This document shows, piece by piece, positions 25,858 to 35,874 of a stretch of DNA of 64,000 bases. The DNA is from Oscillospiraceae bacterium (GTDB lineage: Bacteria > Bacillota > Clostridia > Oscillospirales > Ruminococcaceae): NCBI GenBank assembly GCA_021769725.1, contig JAETSI010000007.1, positions 57,659-121,658 of the forward strand, given 5' to 3'. The notes below the pieces were generated by a model that saw nothing but the letters and a program-made list of their open reading frames with translations, had not been told where the DNA came from and did no database searches. The translations under genes and the position numbers were made by a program. Numbering within the stretch: the first letter of the stretch is position 1; the number at the start of each line of letters is the position of its first letter.

Positions 25858-28065
25858 ATGCATAAATTTAATCCATTGGCAGCAACCCTTATTATCGCTG
25901 CATCAACCGCAGCCGTAGGAGCATACTGCTATTTATTTCCATCCATGGCGCTCGGTGCTATTACTGTTTATCTTTCGACGATAATTTTTCTGCCGCTTCT
26001 TCTGGCTCTCATGGCATGGACTCAAAAGAACAAGACGAGCAGTCTTATCAAACCGGAAGTCGCCGAAAATCTCAATATGGAAATGATAATCTGGAGCGAC
26101 GACTTCTCATACGTATTTATTAACAAAAAACTGCGTACACTCCTTGGCATATCCGAGAACGAAGCAAATAAAAAATCGGCTGTATGGAAAGCTTTCGGAA
26201 TAAACGCGCCGGACAGCAAAGGATTTGAAAAGATAATAGGAAGCAGATCCTATGAGACAAAATTCAAAAACGCCGACGGTACGGTCACAAGCATCGCATG
26301 GAGTACTTCACTGGTAAAAAAGAGCAAAAAAAGATGCCTGTATTTCTCCACCGGCTTCAATCTCACTGAAATCAAAAAAATGAAAATGAATCTTGCCAGC
26401 GCCAACGACTTCTTTAATTCAGCTATGGAACTCGCAGAAATCGGTATCGTGATAAGCACGGACAGAAAAAAATATATTGCATCCTCCGAACTTATACAAA
26501 TGCTCGGACTGAAAAGCAATGGTCTCTCCCTGAGCGATTTCCGTGCTCTCGTCCATCCAAACGACAGGATCGTTTTCGACAGTGCCATGAAATCAAGCAG
26601 CCCCGAAGTTAAAAGCATCGAAATGCGCCTCAGATCGGCAGATTCAAGCTACCACTGGTACTCATACCGCTACAAATCCATAAAGGGAACGGATAATACC
26701 CTCCCGCTCTTCGGCGGCGCACTTCTTGACAGCACTCAGGAACATGAAAAAGATGCCCTTATCGAACGTCTTGCCTATATCGACGAAGTAACGGAGATCT
26801 CCAACAGAAATAAGCTTATGAACGCAGGACAGGAAATATACGATACCTGCCGTCTGCTCGATTACTCCTACTGGATAATCGTTCTCGACATCGACCGTTT
26901 CCATATCATAAACGATACCTGCGGATATACCAACGGAAATTATGTACTCCGGAATTTTGCCCATATACTGTATAAATTCGTCACTCCGGGAGGTCTTGCC
27001 GCAAGAATAAGCGGCGACAACTTCGCTCTTGTTCTTCGTGATTACGGAAGCGACGAACTGCCTGTAAGAACGGTGAAGTCAATTCAGGAGGAATTTGCAA
27101 AGCTTGCCGTTGACGAACTTGCTTCTATAAATCTCAGCTGCTCTGCCGGATATTCCAGAATGCCGGAGGACGGCGATTCATTCCTGGAAGTCATCGAACA
27201 CGCTGAATTTGCTCTGAAATCCAATGCCGGCAATCAATCCGGAATAAGCGGCTACGAACCGAGTATGCATGACTCCATTATCGTCAGAAGCGAAATGGAA
27301 AAATCACTTGCGCTTGCACTTAATAACAACGAACTTTCACTGTTCTATCAGCCGAAAATCGACCTTGCAACAGGACGCATCATGGGCGTTGAAGCGCTTA
27401 TCCGCTGGATAAAGCCCGATGGAACTATTGTATCCCCCGACGATTTCGTGCCCATTGCCGAACGCAGCCACCTTATCGGACGAATAAGCGAGTTTGTCCT
27501 CAACGAGGGATGCCGTCAGAATGTGCTCTGGCAAAAAATGGGATTTCCGAAAATCGTTATGTCCATAAATTTCACTTCTACAGACTTCTATCAGACCGAT
27601 CTGAAAGAAAAAGTGTTTGACGCCCTTGTCAGAACCGGACTTGATCCGCAGTGGCTTGAAGTCGAGCTTACTGAAAGTCTTGCCCTCAACGACATTGATT
27701 TTGCCGTATCTCAGATGAATAAACTGCGTGAACTGGGCGTAAAACTTGCTATGGACGACTTCGGTACAGGTTATTCTTCACTCAGCTACCTGCAAACCCT
27801 GCCGATCACTCTCCTGAAGCTGGACAGATCTTTCATAACGGATATCGAACACGACAACATCGCCTACGAGATAGTTTCGGCTGTTATAAGGATAGCCAAG
27901 TCGAAGAAGATAGAAACGATCGCCGAGGGTATCGAAAACAATGTTCAGGAGTCTATTCTTCGCATGGCAGGCTGCGACTATGCTCAGGGATTCCTTTACG
28001 GAAAACCTATGCCGCCGGAAGAACTTGAACATTTTCTTGAACAGAATTTAAGTAATTTTAATTAA
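25858..28065 (+). CDS. Membrane c-di-GMP phosphodiesterase with degenerate GGDEF and intact EAL domain
   Basis: The 735-residue protein has two N-terminal membrane helices (residues 6-25 and 33-55), PAS-like segments (about 60-270), a GGDEF domain and a C-terminal EAL domain. The GGDEF signature reads S385-G-D-N-F389, so cyclase activity is unlikely. EAL is intact at E512-A-L, with later motifs ELTES, DDFGTGYSSL, KLDRSF and AEGIEN. It should cleave c-di-GMP at the membrane, perhaps with the GGDEF domain as a GTP-sensing regulator (known for some relatives). ATG 25858 has TAAGGAGG upstream. pfkA follows after 19 bases with its own ribosome site. Confidence 0.9.
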   Translation: MHKFNPLAATLIIAASTAAVGAYCYLFPSMALGAITVYLSTIIFLPLLLALMAWTQKNKTSSLIKPEVAENLNMEMIIWSDDFSYVFINKKLRTLLGISENEANKKSAVWKAFGINAPDSKGFEKIIGSRSYETKFKNADGTVTSIAWSTSLVKKSKKRCLYFSTGFNLTEIKKMKMNLASANDFFNSAMELAEIGIVISTDRKKYIASSELIQMLGLKSNGLSLSDFRALVHPNDRIVFDSAMKSSSPEVKSIEMRLRSADSSYHWYSYRYKSIKGTDNTLPLFGGALLDSTQEHEKDALIERLAYIDEVTEISNRNKLMNAGQEIYDTCRLLDYSYWIIVLDIDRFHIINDTCGYTNGNYVLRNFAHILYKFVTPGGLAARISGDNFALVLRDYGSDELPVRTVKSIQEEFAKLAVDELASINLSCSAGYSRMPEDGDSFLEVIEHAEFALKSNAGNQSGISGYEPSMHDSIIVRSEMEKSLALALNNNELSLFYQPKIDLATGRIMGVEALIRWIKPDGTIVSPDDFVPIAERSHLIGRISEFVLNEGCRQNVLWQKMGFPKIVMSINFTSTDFYQTDLKEKVFDALVRTGLDPQWLEVELTESLALNDIDFAVSQMNKLRELGVKLAMDDFGTGYSSLSYLQTLPITLLKLDRSFITDIEHDNIAYEIVSAVIRIAKSKKIETIAEGIENNVQESILRMAGCDYAQGFLYGKPMPPEELEHFLEQNLSNFN

Positions 28066-28084
28066 CATACGGAGGTAAAAAAGA

Positions 28085-29167
28085 ATGAAAAGAAGAATCG
28101 GAATTCTTACAAGCGGCGGAGACTGTCCCGGACTCAACGCCACTATAAGAGGAGTAGCCAAAGCCTGCTATGAACGCTTCGGTGAGGACAACGTGGAGAT
28201 CGTCGGAATATCCAACGGCTACTACGGTCTTATCAACAATCTGTGCGCTGATATGCAGCCGTCTGCCTTTTCAGGCATCCTCACACAAGGCGGAACTATT
28301 TTCGGTACAAAGCGTCAGCCGTTCAAGATGATGCAGGTCATCGGCGAGGATAACGTCGATAAAGTAAAGAATATGAAAGAGACATACAAAAAGCAGAAGC
28401 TTGACTGTCTCCTTACACTTGGCGGAAACGGCACACACAAGACGTCCAAGCTTCTTGCGGACGAGGGTCTTAACGTTATCGGTCTGCCAAAGACTATAGA
28501 CAACGATATTTACGGAACGGACGTCACTTTCGGTTTTCACACTGCCGTTGATATTGCCACCGACGTTATTGACAGACTGCATACGACCGCCGCAAGCCAT
28601 TCGAGAATCCTTGTCTGCGAGATCATGGGCAACAAAGCCGGCTGGCTCACTCTTAATGCAGGAATCGCCGGCGGCGCTGATATCATCATTATTCCTGAAA
28701 TCCCATACGATATCGACAAGGTATGCGACGCAGTAATGGCAAGAAGCGCCAACGGAAAGGCTTTTTCGATAATCGCTGTTGCCGAGGGCGCTTACGATGT
28801 GGAAGAAGCAAAAATGAAGAAGAAAGAACGTGCAAAAAAACGTGCGGAAGCTCAGATAACTACGGCGACAAGCCGCATCGCAGCTCAGATTCAGGCTAAT
28901 ACGGGAATTGAAGCTCGTGTGTGCGTTCCCGGACACATGCTCAGAGGCGGCGCTCCCAGCGCTTACGACCGTGTTCTTTCAACCCAGTTCGGCGTTCATG
29001 CAGCATATCTAATCGCTAAGGAAAAATACGGACGAACTGTTGCAAAAATCGGCAATAAGATAACATCAAACAAGCTTGACGACATTGCCGGAAAAACTAA
29101 GTTTGTAGACACTGACAACCATCTTGTCATCGCCGCAAGAGATATCGGCGTTTCATTCGGAGATTAA
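28085..29167 (+). CDS. pfkA: 6-phosphofructokinase
   Basis: It phosphorylates fructose 6-phosphate in glycolysis. The 360-residue protein has the PFK fold motifs GGDCPGLNATIRG at the N-terminus, GGNGTHKTSKLL, and PKTIDNDIYGTDVTFGF with catalytic D. Glycine follows N in GGNGT at the position that separates ATP (Gly) from pyrophosphate (Asp) enzymes, so ATP is the likely donor. Asn in place of the usual Asp (GGDG) occurs in clostridial relatives. It has a ribosome site (GGAGGT) after the upstream c-di-GMP gene, and a terminator follows. Confidence 0.9.
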   Translation: MKRRIGILTSGGDCPGLNATIRGVAKACYERFGEDNVEIVGISNGYYGLINNLCADMQPSAFSGILTQGGTIFGTKRQPFKMMQVIGEDNVDKVKNMKETYKKQKLDCLLTLGGNGTHKTSKLLADEGLNVIGLPKTIDNDIYGTDVTFGFHTAVDIATDVIDRLHTTAASHSRILVCEIMGNKAGWLTLNAGIAGGADIIIIPEIPYDIDKVCDAVMARSANGKAFSIIAVAEGAYDVEEAKMKKKERAKKRAEAQITTATSRIAAQIQANTGIEARVCVPGHMLRGGAPSAYDRVLSTQFGVHAAYLIAKEKYGRTVAKIGNKITSNKLDDIAGKTKFVDTDNHLVIAARDIGVSFGD

Positions 29168-29175
29168 TAAAAATA

Positions 29176-29206
29176 AGGGCTGCCGCAGAAGTGCGACAGC
29201 TCTTTT
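29176..29206 (+). terminator. Terminator of pfkA
   Basis: AGGGCTGCCGCA pairs with TGCGACAGCTCT (two G-U pairs) around a short loop, followed by TTTT. Confidence 0.75.
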
Positions 29207-29216
29207 GGTAACAATG

Positions 29217-29242
29217 TGAGCCACTTATGCGGGGACGCTGCT
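29217..29242 (+). repeat. Family A end fragment (A3)
   Basis: CCACTTATGCGGGGACGCTG corresponds to the left end of family A, then diverges. It is a short remnant in the leader of the acyltransferase gene. Confidence 0.5.
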
Positions 29243-29271
29243 GACATTGTTTCCGGAACAGGAGGATCATC

Positions 29272-30231
29272 TTGAAAAAAAGAATCCCGGAACTTGATTT
29301 TATAAAGGGAATAGCTATTTTTCTGGTTGTAATAGGTCATGTGATAAGCCAGGTCTGGAGCGCTTCACCTGAAATCTATGAAAATTCCTTCATTTTCAGA
29401 TTCTGCTATTCGTTCCATATGCCATTATTTGTCTTTATCAGCGGATATATCTGCCGCATAACGATGAAAAATACCAGCCAATGGCTTTTAAAACGTCTGC
29501 GGCGAATAGGAATTCCTTATCTGCTTATGACTGTCATAGTATCCATATGGCTTAGAAACGGTAATATATCGCAGTTTATCGTTTCCGCACCGTACTGGTA
29601 TCTGCTTTTCGTCATGATCTCGGACAGCATTCTTTTTCTTGGGGTAAAACTGAGATGCGGTACGCTTATTTTTGTTCCTGTTTATGCGGCAGTGCTTATG
29701 CTGATACGTAATATTTCGCAAGATATCGGCATTCTCAGGCAGCTTGCTGATTTTCTGCCGTTTTATGCCGCCGGATCTCTCATGCCCATTGTGATAAATA
29801 AAATAAAGAGATTCGACCTGTCGGCTCTTATCGGCAGCGGATTTTATATAGCCGTTTTCCCCTTTTACCGCCATGGTATCAGAAATCAACTGGCATACTG
29901 CCGCAAACTTCTTGGTACAGAAGATCTTTCACGGATTGCCGGAATCTGCATAGTTTTTCTGAATAAAATCGCTGTTCCCGTATCCGGCATTGCAATGGTA
30001 TTTCTGCTGACAAAATTTGTCTACTCGCTGAAATCTGCCGGAAAACTGCGGTCAGCAGCGGAAATTGCCGGAAATAATACACTTGCTGTTTATCTGCTCC
30101 ATGATCTGTTTTTTGTAACGCCTTTTGCAAGTCCGCTTGCAAACAGCGTGATATCGGTATTTACTGCATTTTTTATTCCCTTGTTTATATCTGTCATATA
30201 TCGCAGTTTGAGAAAAAAAGCGGGAAGATAA
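29272..30231 (+). CDS. Acyltransferase 3 family membrane protein
   Basis: The 319-residue protein has nine to ten hydrophobic segments and the acyltransferase-3 pattern: an N-terminal R/K-x-x-x-LDFIKGIAIFLVVIGH block (His at about residue 24) and FRFCYSFHMPLFVFISGY. These enzymes acetylate or acylate surface polysaccharides or lipids using a membrane His. The start is TTG at 29272 with GGAGG seven bases upstream. It stands alone between pfkA and the phosphohexomutase, so the substrate cannot be inferred. Confidence 0.85.
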   Translation: MKKRIPELDFIKGIAIFLVVIGHVISQVWSASPEIYENSFIFRFCYSFHMPLFVFISGYICRITMKNTSQWLLKRLRRIGIPYLLMTVIVSIWLRNGNISQFIVSAPYWYLLFVMISDSILFLGVKLRCGTLIFVPVYAAVLMLIRNISQDIGILRQLADFLPFYAAGSLMPIVINKIKRFDLSALIGSGFYIAVFPFYRHGIRNQLAYCRKLLGTEDLSRIAGICIVFLNKIAVPVSGIAMVFLLTKFVYSLKSAGKLRSAAEIAGNNTLAVYLLHDLFFVTPFASPLANSVISVFTAFFIPLFISVIYRSLRKKAGR

Positions 30232-30273
30232 TTTGTAAAAATAAAAATATTTCTGTTTTTCAGGAAAAAAGTC

Positions 30274-30302
30274 TTTTCAAAATGGAAAAAATATGATATA
30301 AT
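30274..30302 (+). promoter_or_regulatory. Predicted promoter of the phosphohexomutase gene
   Basis: TTTTCA and TATAAT with 17 bases between them lie 31 bases before the start codon; an AGGAGG ribosome site follows. Confidence 0.6.
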
Positions 30303-30332
30303 AGATTAGATTTGTTTTAGGAGGTTTTTTTC

Positions 30333-32045
30333 ATGACAGAAATGGAACTTTACAAACTCTGGTGCGAAAAAGCTACAGAGGATACTGATCTACAGACTGA
30401 ACTCGCAGGCATTAAAGATAATATAGATGACATAAATGACAGATTCTACCGTGACCTTGAATTCGGAACCGGCGGTCTCAGAGGCGTTATCGGAGCCGGA
30501 ACCAACCGAATGAATATATACACTGTAAGACGTGCTACTCAGGGATTTGCAGACTATCTAAATCAGGAGTACAGCAGTCCTTCCGTTGCAGTTTCTTATG
30601 ACAGCCGCATAAAATCCGACGTTTTCTCAAAAGCTGCCGCAGAGGTTCTTGCTGCAAACGGAATCAAAGTTTACATTTATCCGTGCCTTGAACCGACCCC
30701 CTGCCTTTCTTTCGCAGTTCGTGCTCTTGGATGCCAGGGCGGAATCATGGTGACGGCAAGCCACAATCCGGCAAAATATAACGGCTATAAAGTTTACGGT
30801 GACGACGGCTGCCAGATCACTCTCCGTGGTGCGGAGATCATTCTTGGCAAGATCAATTCCCTTGATATGTTCACCGGAGTAAAACACTCTTCTTTCGATG
30901 AAGAACTTGCAAAAGGAAATATTTCCTATATCGGTGACGACGTTATGGAAGATTTCTACAGCCACGTTCTTGCAGAGGGCATCAATACTGATCTCTGTGC
31001 ATCAAGCGGATTAAAAGTGGTCTACACTCCTCTCAACGGAACAGGAAACAAACCGGTGCGTGAGATCCTGAAAAGACTTGGCATTACAGACGTGACCGTG
31101 GTTAAAGAACAGGAAAATCCGGACGGAAACTTCACCACCTGTCCATACCCCAACCCTGAGATCCGTGAGGCTCTTGAAGTCGGTCTGAAATACTGCCGTG
31201 AAATAAAGCCGGATCTTCTCCTTGCTACAGATCCGGACTGTGACCGTGTCGGAATCGCTGTCCCTGACGGCGATGGCTATGCGCTTTTCTCCGGCAACGA
31301 AGTCGGCGCTATGCTTCTGGAATATATCTGCGAACAGAGGATCAAAAAGGGCACTATGCCAAAGAATCCTGTCGCAGTAAAGACGATCGTTACTACTGAT
31401 ATCGTAAATCTTATCGGAAAAGAATACGGCGTTGAGATCATCGACGTACTCACTGGATTCAAGTTTATCGGCGAACAAATAGGACTTCTTGAAGAAAAGG
31501 GCGAGGAAAAGCGTTATATATTCGGCTTCGAGGAAAGTTACGGCTATCTTTCCGGAAGCTATGTACGTGACAAGGACGCTGTAAACGCATCAATGCTCAT
31601 TTGTGAAATGGCGGCATATTACCGCACACAGGGAATTTCACTCCTCCAGGCAAGAGAAAAAATGTACGAGAAGTACGGCGTGTTCTATCAGACGCTTCAC
31701 AGCTTTACCTTTGAGGGCGAAAGCGGAATGAACAAAATGGCTGATATTATGGCTGATCTCAGGAATAACATTCCGGCAGAGGTAGGCGGTCTTAAAGTAA
31801 TCAGATTTGACGACTATAAGACAGGCATTTCAAAAGATATCGTTTCCGGCACTGAAACTACCCTTACGCTTCCAAAGTCAGATGTTCTTGCATTCTTCCT
31901 TGAAGGCGGATCGAAAGCTATAGTACGTCCTTCCGGCACAGAACCGAAAATCAAGACATATTTTACAGCCACGGCTTCCACTCACGAAAAAGCTGAAGCA
32001 CTTGAAGCTAAGCTGGCTGGAGATTTCACAAAGACAATGAAGTGA
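30333..32045 (+). CDS. Phosphoglucomutase/phosphomannomutase
   Basis: The 570-residue alpha-D-phosphohexomutase interconverts sugar 1- and 6-phosphates. Its motifs are in order: catalytic Ser loop TASHNPAKYNGYK (about residues 142-154), metal loop DPDCDRVG (about 298-305), sugar loop GFEESYGYL and phosphate loop RPSGTEPKIK. The length and N-terminus (ATEDTDLQTEL, FGTGGLRG) match the PgcA-type subfamily of Firmicutes, which supplies glucose 1-phosphate for wall polymers and glycolipids. It is monocistronic with its own promoter. Confidence 0.93.
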   Translation: MTEMELYKLWCEKATEDTDLQTELAGIKDNIDDINDRFYRDLEFGTGGLRGVIGAGTNRMNIYTVRRATQGFADYLNQEYSSPSVAVSYDSRIKSDVFSKAAAEVLAANGIKVYIYPCLEPTPCLSFAVRALGCQGGIMVTASHNPAKYNGYKVYGDDGCQITLRGAEIILGKINSLDMFTGVKHSSFDEELAKGNISYIGDDVMEDFYSHVLAEGINTDLCASSGLKVVYTPLNGTGNKPVREILKRLGITDVTVVKEQENPDGNFTTCPYPNPEIREALEVGLKYCREIKPDLLLATDPDCDRVGIAVPDGDGYALFSGNEVGAMLLEYICEQRIKKGTMPKNPVAVKTIVTTDIVNLIGKEYGVEIIDVLTGFKFIGEQIGLLEEKGEEKRYIFGFEESYGYLSGSYVRDKDAVNASMLICEMAAYYRTQGISLLQAREKMYEKYGVFYQTLHSFTFEGESGMNKMADIMADLRNNIPAEVGGLKVIRFDDYKTGISKDIVSGTETTLTLPKSDVLAFFLEGGSKAIVRPSGTEPKIKTYFTATASTHEKAEALEAKLAGDFTKTMK

Positions 32046-32091
32046 TCTTACTTATGCGGATTGTTAAATGAAAAAAATATATTTAAAACTG

Positions 32092-32120
32092 TTGACATAC
32101 CGGGACATTCGTGTTATAAT
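32092..32120 (+). promoter_or_regulatory. Consensus promoter of rpmE
   Basis: TTGACA (32092-32097) and TATAAT (32115-32120) are separated by 17 bases. The predicted transcript start near 32127 leaves a leader of about 80 bases. Confidence 0.85.
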
Positions 32121-32126
32121 TAATTA

Positions 32127-32205
32127 CTGTAATTAGTAAAGCACTACTGTCTAAGGCAACTGATGGGCTGCTCGGTTATAAATTCTGCCGAAAGAGGTGA
32201 CAATC
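32127..32205 (+). promoter_or_regulatory. Leader of rpmE, candidate ribosomal-protein leader
   Basis: About 80 untranslated bases separate the promoter from rpmE. They contain a TCGG/CCGA pairing just before the AAAGAGGTGA ribosome site (about 32172-32191). Firmicutes L31 genes often have autoregulatory leaders; whether this one matches that family needs a covariance search. Structure prediction by eye is weak. Confidence 0.35.
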
Positions 32206-32409
32206 GTGAAAGAGGGAATCCATCCTAATTTTGTAAAGACCACTATTACCTGCCACTGCGGCAACGTAATGGAGACTATGTCCACAAAGGAAAACATCAA
32301 GGTTGAAATCTGCTCAAAGTGCCATCCGTTCTATACCGGAAAACAGAAGCTTGTTGATACAGGCGGACGTGTTGACAGATTCAAGAAGCGTTTCAATATG
32401 GACAAGTAA
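32206..32409 (+). CDS. rpmE: Ribosomal protein L31 (zinc-binding, C+ form)
   Basis: The 67-residue large-subunit protein starts MKEGIHPNF and keeps the zinc ligands of the C+ type (CHCGN near residue 16 and [10 protein letters not shown] near residue 37). GTG 32206 is chosen over the in-frame GTG 32197: AAAGAGGTGA lies just upstream of 32206, and L31 proteins start MK(E/K)GIHP. A strong terminator follows directly. In zinc-starved cells a C- paralogue usually replaces this form; none is in the window. Confidence 0.95.
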   Translation: MKEGIHPNFVKTTITCHCGNVMETMSTKENIKVEICSKCHPFYTGKQKLVDTGGRVDRFKKRFNMDK

Positions 32410-32416
32410 TTTTTAT

Positions 32417-32442
32417 AGCCGGTCTCAATTGACCGGCTTTTT
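32417..32442 (+). terminator. Terminator of rpmE
   Basis: An eight-bp perfect stem, AGCCGGTC/GACCGGCT, with a six-base loop is followed by TTTTT. Confidence 0.92.
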
Positions 32443-32467
32443 GCGTTATAATTTTAAAGGAATTGCT

Positions 32468-33097
32468 ATGAATTATTTTACCGTTTCAGAGCCGGTCAAG
32501 ACTTCTTTTACAGAAAAACGGTCGGAATTTATCGGATATATCGCCCCTGTCAGGACAAATGAAGAAGCTGTGGATTTCATCAATTCTGTCAAGGCGGAGC
32601 ACCGCAAGGCAAAACACAACGTATATGCCTACATCCTCAGAGAAAATAATATTTCCAGATATTCTGACGACGGCGAACCCCAGGGAACAGCAGGTGTTCC
32701 GGTACTTGACGTACTGCAAAAACGTGGCCTGACCGATATATGCGTTGTCGTCACACGATATTTCGGCGGGATACTTCTGGGCGGCGGCGGTCTGGTGCGT
32801 GCGTATTCTCACGCAGCTTCACTTGCCTGCGACGCTGCTCATATAATGAATATGTGCCTTTGCCACAGAATCAGAATATCTGCCGGATATACTATGTACG
32901 GAAAAATTTCCTACATCCTGCCGGCTTACGATACAATAACCGTCAGTTCCGATTTCGGGCAGTCTGTATCCCTTGAAATTCTGGTGCCCTCGGAAAAACT
33001 CCGGACGCTGATAAAGGAACTTACCGAAATCACCAACGGAACTGCGGAAATCAAAGATCTGGAAGAGCTATACGAGGACTTTTCGTCCGTCAAATAA
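32468..33097 (+). CDS. YigZ/IMPACT family protein
   Basis: The 209-residue protein has the IMPACT/YigZ N-terminal domain (FTEKRSEFIGYIAPV, HNVYAYILR, SDDGEPQGTAGVPVLDVL, VVTRYFGGILLGGGGLVRAY). A ferredoxin-like C-terminal domain follows. Homologues bind ribosome- or GCN1-related partners in eukaryotes; the bacterial role is unclear. ATG 32468 has AAAGGA upstream and gives the family N-terminus; the frame is open 55 codons further inside rpmE. dGTPase follows after 15 bases. Confidence 0.88.
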   Translation: MNYFTVSEPVKTSFTEKRSEFIGYIAPVRTNEEAVDFINSVKAEHRKAKHNVYAYILRENNISRYSDDGEPQGTAGVPVLDVLQKRGLTDICVVVTRYFGGILLGGGGLVRAYSHAASLACDAAHIMNMCLCHRIRISAGYTMYGKISYILPAYDTITVSSDFGQSVSLEILVPSEKLRTLIKELTEITNGTAEIKDLEELYEDFSSVK

Positions 33098-33112
33098 ACA
33101 GGAGGTGTTTAT

Positions 33113-34108
33113 GTGACTGTACGTGAACAGATAGAATCAAAGGAAGCCGGCATCCTCAGCGAATACGCCTGTAAAAGCACCGACAGCTATTTCACACGCA
33201 AGCTGAGGTCTGAGGAAAAATGCCCCTACAGAACTGAATTTCAGCGTGACAGGGACAGAATCCTCCACTGCAATTCGTTCCGGCGTCTTAAGCGAAAAAC
33301 TCAGGTATTTCTTTCTCCTGTAGGCGATCACTACAGAACACGGCTGACACACACTCTTGAAGTATCGCAGATTGCCCGGACTATTTCCAGGGGGATGGGA
33401 ATGAATGAAGATCTTACAGAAGCTGTCGCTCTTGGTCACGATCTCGGACACTCCCCTTTCGGACACTGCGGAGAGGCCGTTCTGAACGAGATATGTCCTC
33501 ATGGATTCAGACACTATCTGCAAAGCGTCCGTGTGGTAGAAGAAATCGAAAAAAACGGACGTGGACTTAACCTGACCTATGCCGTGCGAAACGGCATAGA
33601 ATGTCATACCAATAAAGTTGCAGAGACAAAGGAAGGCTGCATAGTCCGGCTCGCCGATACTATTGCTTACATAAATCACGATATTGAGGACTCTATCCGT
33701 GCGGGAATTCTTTTTTCGCAGGATCTTCCCACAGAATGTACCGATGTCCTCGGAAACACCAAAACCCAAAGAATAACCACCCTTATCGCTTCCGTTATTG
33801 AACACGGTCCGGATGTGATCGACTTTGCACCGGAAATCCGGAAAGCTCATGACGATCTCAGATCGTTCATGTTTGAAAGGGTATATACAAATCCGGCGGC
33901 AAAGCAGGAGGAATCCAAAGCGGAGCTTCTGGTAAAAAAACTTTATTCATTCTTTATCGAAAACAGTTCTCTGCTGCCGGCGGAATATCAGGAAATTATG
34001 CGGAAAACAGACGAACACCGTGCTGTATGCGACTATATTTCCGGAATGAGCGACGAGTATGCAGTAGATCTGTACACCGAACTTTTCGTTCCGAAATTCT
34101 GGAAATAA
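33113..34108 (+). CDS. dgt: Deoxyguanosinetriphosphate triphosphohydrolase-like HD protein
   Basis: The 331-residue protein opens with the dGTPase block FQRDRDRILHCNSFRRLKRKTQVF. It has the HD metal motif (RLTHTLEVSQIARTI, ALGHDLGHSPFGH) and a later D (HDIEDSIRAG). These enzymes cut dNTPs to nucleoside and triphosphate, or act as related HD phosphohydrolases. The start is GTG 33113 (GGAGGTG six bases upstream); the overlapping ATG at 33111 is out of frame. It directly precedes dnaG-rpoD, a common order in clostridia that ties dNTP control to replication. Confidence 0.9.
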   Translation: MTVREQIESKEAGILSEYACKSTDSYFTRKLRSEEKCPYRTEFQRDRDRILHCNSFRRLKRKTQVFLSPVGDHYRTRLTHTLEVSQIARTISRGMGMNEDLTEAVALGHDLGHSPFGHCGEAVLNEICPHGFRHYLQSVRVVEEIEKNGRGLNLTYAVRNGIECHTNKVAETKEGCIVRLADTIAYINHDIEDSIRAGILFSQDLPTECTDVLGNTKTQRITTLIASVIEHGPDVIDFAPEIRKAHDDLRSFMFERVYTNPAAKQEESKAELLVKKLYSFFIENSSLLPAEYQEIMRKTDEHRAVCDYISGMSDEYAVDLYTELFVPKFWK

Positions 34109-34120
34109 CAAGGAGCGCCC

Positions 34121-35863
34121 ATGAAAACGAATGACGAATTTCTATACAGACTCCGGACTGCAAACCCAATCGATACCGTCATGGGAGCGTATGTGAATAT
34201 CATACGACGGGGCAGAAATTATATCTGTTCCTGCCCTTTTCATTCGGAAAAAACTCCGTCATGCACCGTTTTTACCGATACACAGAGCTTTTACTGCTTC
34301 GGATGCGGCGCAGGGGGGGACGTTATAACCTTTATAATGAAAATCGAGAACCTCGATTTCACCGAAGCCGTCAAGCTGCTTGCACAGCGTTCCGGACTGG
34401 AGATACCAAAAGAAAATTCACGTGACAGTCAGCTTGCCAAACGGAAAACAAGGATATACGAAATGAACCGTCTTGCCGCAAACTTCTTCTATACTCAGCT
34501 TATCAAAGGCAGTGATAAATCGGGACTGCGGTATTTTGCCGACAGAAAACTTTCTCCGCAGACAATAAAGAAATACGGTCTCGGCTATGCCCCCGATTCA
34601 TGGAACGCCCTGACAGATATGCTCCGCTCAAAGGGATATTCCGATGACGAAATAACTGACGCATGGCTTGGTTCAAGGTCAAAGAAAGGCAATATATTCG
34701 ATATCTTCCGCAAACGTGTCATGTTCCCGATCATTGATCTCAGGGGAAATATAATAGGATTCGGCGGACGTGTTCTGGATAATTCCCAGCCGAAATATCT
34801 CAACACCGGAGCAACTCCTGTTTTCGACAAGGGTTCTAATCTGTTTTCCATGAACTTCGCCAAAAACGCCGATACCAAACGACTTATACTGTGCGAGGGA
34901 TACATGGATGTTATTGCCGTGAATCAAGCCGGTTTTGAAAATGTTGTCGCCACCCTCGGCACTGCTATCACTCCCGATCAGGCACGGCTTATGAGCCATT
35001 ATGCAGAAGAAGTTGTTATCGCTTACGACAGCGACGGCGCAGGTCAGAACGCCACCCAGAAAGCTATAAATCATTTTGCAGACGTAGGGATCCGTACCAG
35101 AATTCTCCGTATGAACGGTGCAAAAGATCCGGACGAATATATAAAGAAATTCGGACGTGACCGGTTTAAAATGCTTATCGACGGCTCGGACGACGCCAAT
35201 GATTTTATGCTTGACAAATGTGAAGAAGGACTTGACCTTTCCACCGAAGCAGGACGTGTTGAACTGCTCAAACGTGCTTCAAAAGTTCTGGCTGCTATTG
35301 AGTCCCCTCTTGAACGTGAAGTCTATATTTCAAGAACATCACGGAAATGTGATATTCCCACAGAGGTACTCAAAACGCACATAAACGGTCTGCTGAAAAA
35401 AAACTCCCGGACAGAAAAAATGTCAGAATGGCGCAATATAACGTCGAAAGCCGCATACAGCCGCGACGACCTTAACCCAGAAGCGCAGGATCACAAAAAG
35501 GAAGCAAAAGCAGAGGAAAACATAATTTATTTCCTCCTGAAACATCCCGCAGAAGCAGCAGAAATCGAAAAAAACGCTCCGCCTGACATATTCATAACCG
35601 CACTGAACAGAAAGATCTACACGGCTCTTCTGGAAAAAATGAAAATATCCGAGAAATTTACGCTCTCTCTTCTTGCAGGTGAATTTTCTGACGAAGAAAT
35701 GGGCAGAATAAGTCGGATAGATGTGACAAACCGTGAATTTACCATAAACAGAAGCGTTTTTGCCGACTGCATAAACGTTCTTAAAAGTTACAGATCGTCA
35801 GACAGCAAAAATATGAGCGACGATGACTTACGCAAACTTTTTAAATCAAAAAGTAAAAAATAG
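34121..35863 (+). CDS. dnaG: DNA primase
   Basis: DnaG makes RNA primers at the replication fork. The 580-residue protein has the CHC2 zinc finger (CSCPFH..., [13 protein letters not shown], residues 38-64). It has the primase core with FRKRVMFPI and the TOPRIM motifs ([31 protein letters not shown]). A C-terminal helical region follows for DnaB contact. Length is slightly below Bacillus DnaG. AAGGAG precedes the ATG. rpoD follows after 11 bases: the classic macromolecular synthesis pair. Confidence 0.96.
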   Translation: MKTNDEFLYRLRTANPIDTVMGAYVNIIRRGRNYICSCPFHSEKTPSCTVFTDTQSFYCFGCGAGGDVITFIMKIENLDFTEAVKLLAQRSGLEIPKENSRDSQLAKRKTRIYEMNRLAANFFYTQLIKGSDKSGLRYFADRKLSPQTIKKYGLGYAPDSWNALTDMLRSKGYSDDEITDAWLGSRSKKGNIFDIFRKRVMFPIIDLRGNIIGFGGRVLDNSQPKYLNTGATPVFDKGSNLFSMNFAKNADTKRLILCEGYMDVIAVNQAGFENVVATLGTAITPDQARLMSHYAEEVVIAYDSDGAGQNATQKAINHFADVGIRTRILRMNGAKDPDEYIKKFGRDRFKMLIDGSDDANDFMLDKCEEGLDLSTEAGRVELLKRASKVLAAIESPLEREVYISRTSRKCDIPTEVLKTHINGLLKKNSRTEKMSEWRNITSKAAYSRDDLNPEAQDHKKEAKAEENIIYFLLKHPAEAAEIEKNAPPDIFITALNRKIYTALLEKMKISEKFTLSLLAGEFSDEEMGRISRIDVTNREFTINRSVFADCINVLKSYRSSDSKNMSDDDLRKLFKSKSKK

Positions 35864-35874
35864 GAGGAACTTTT

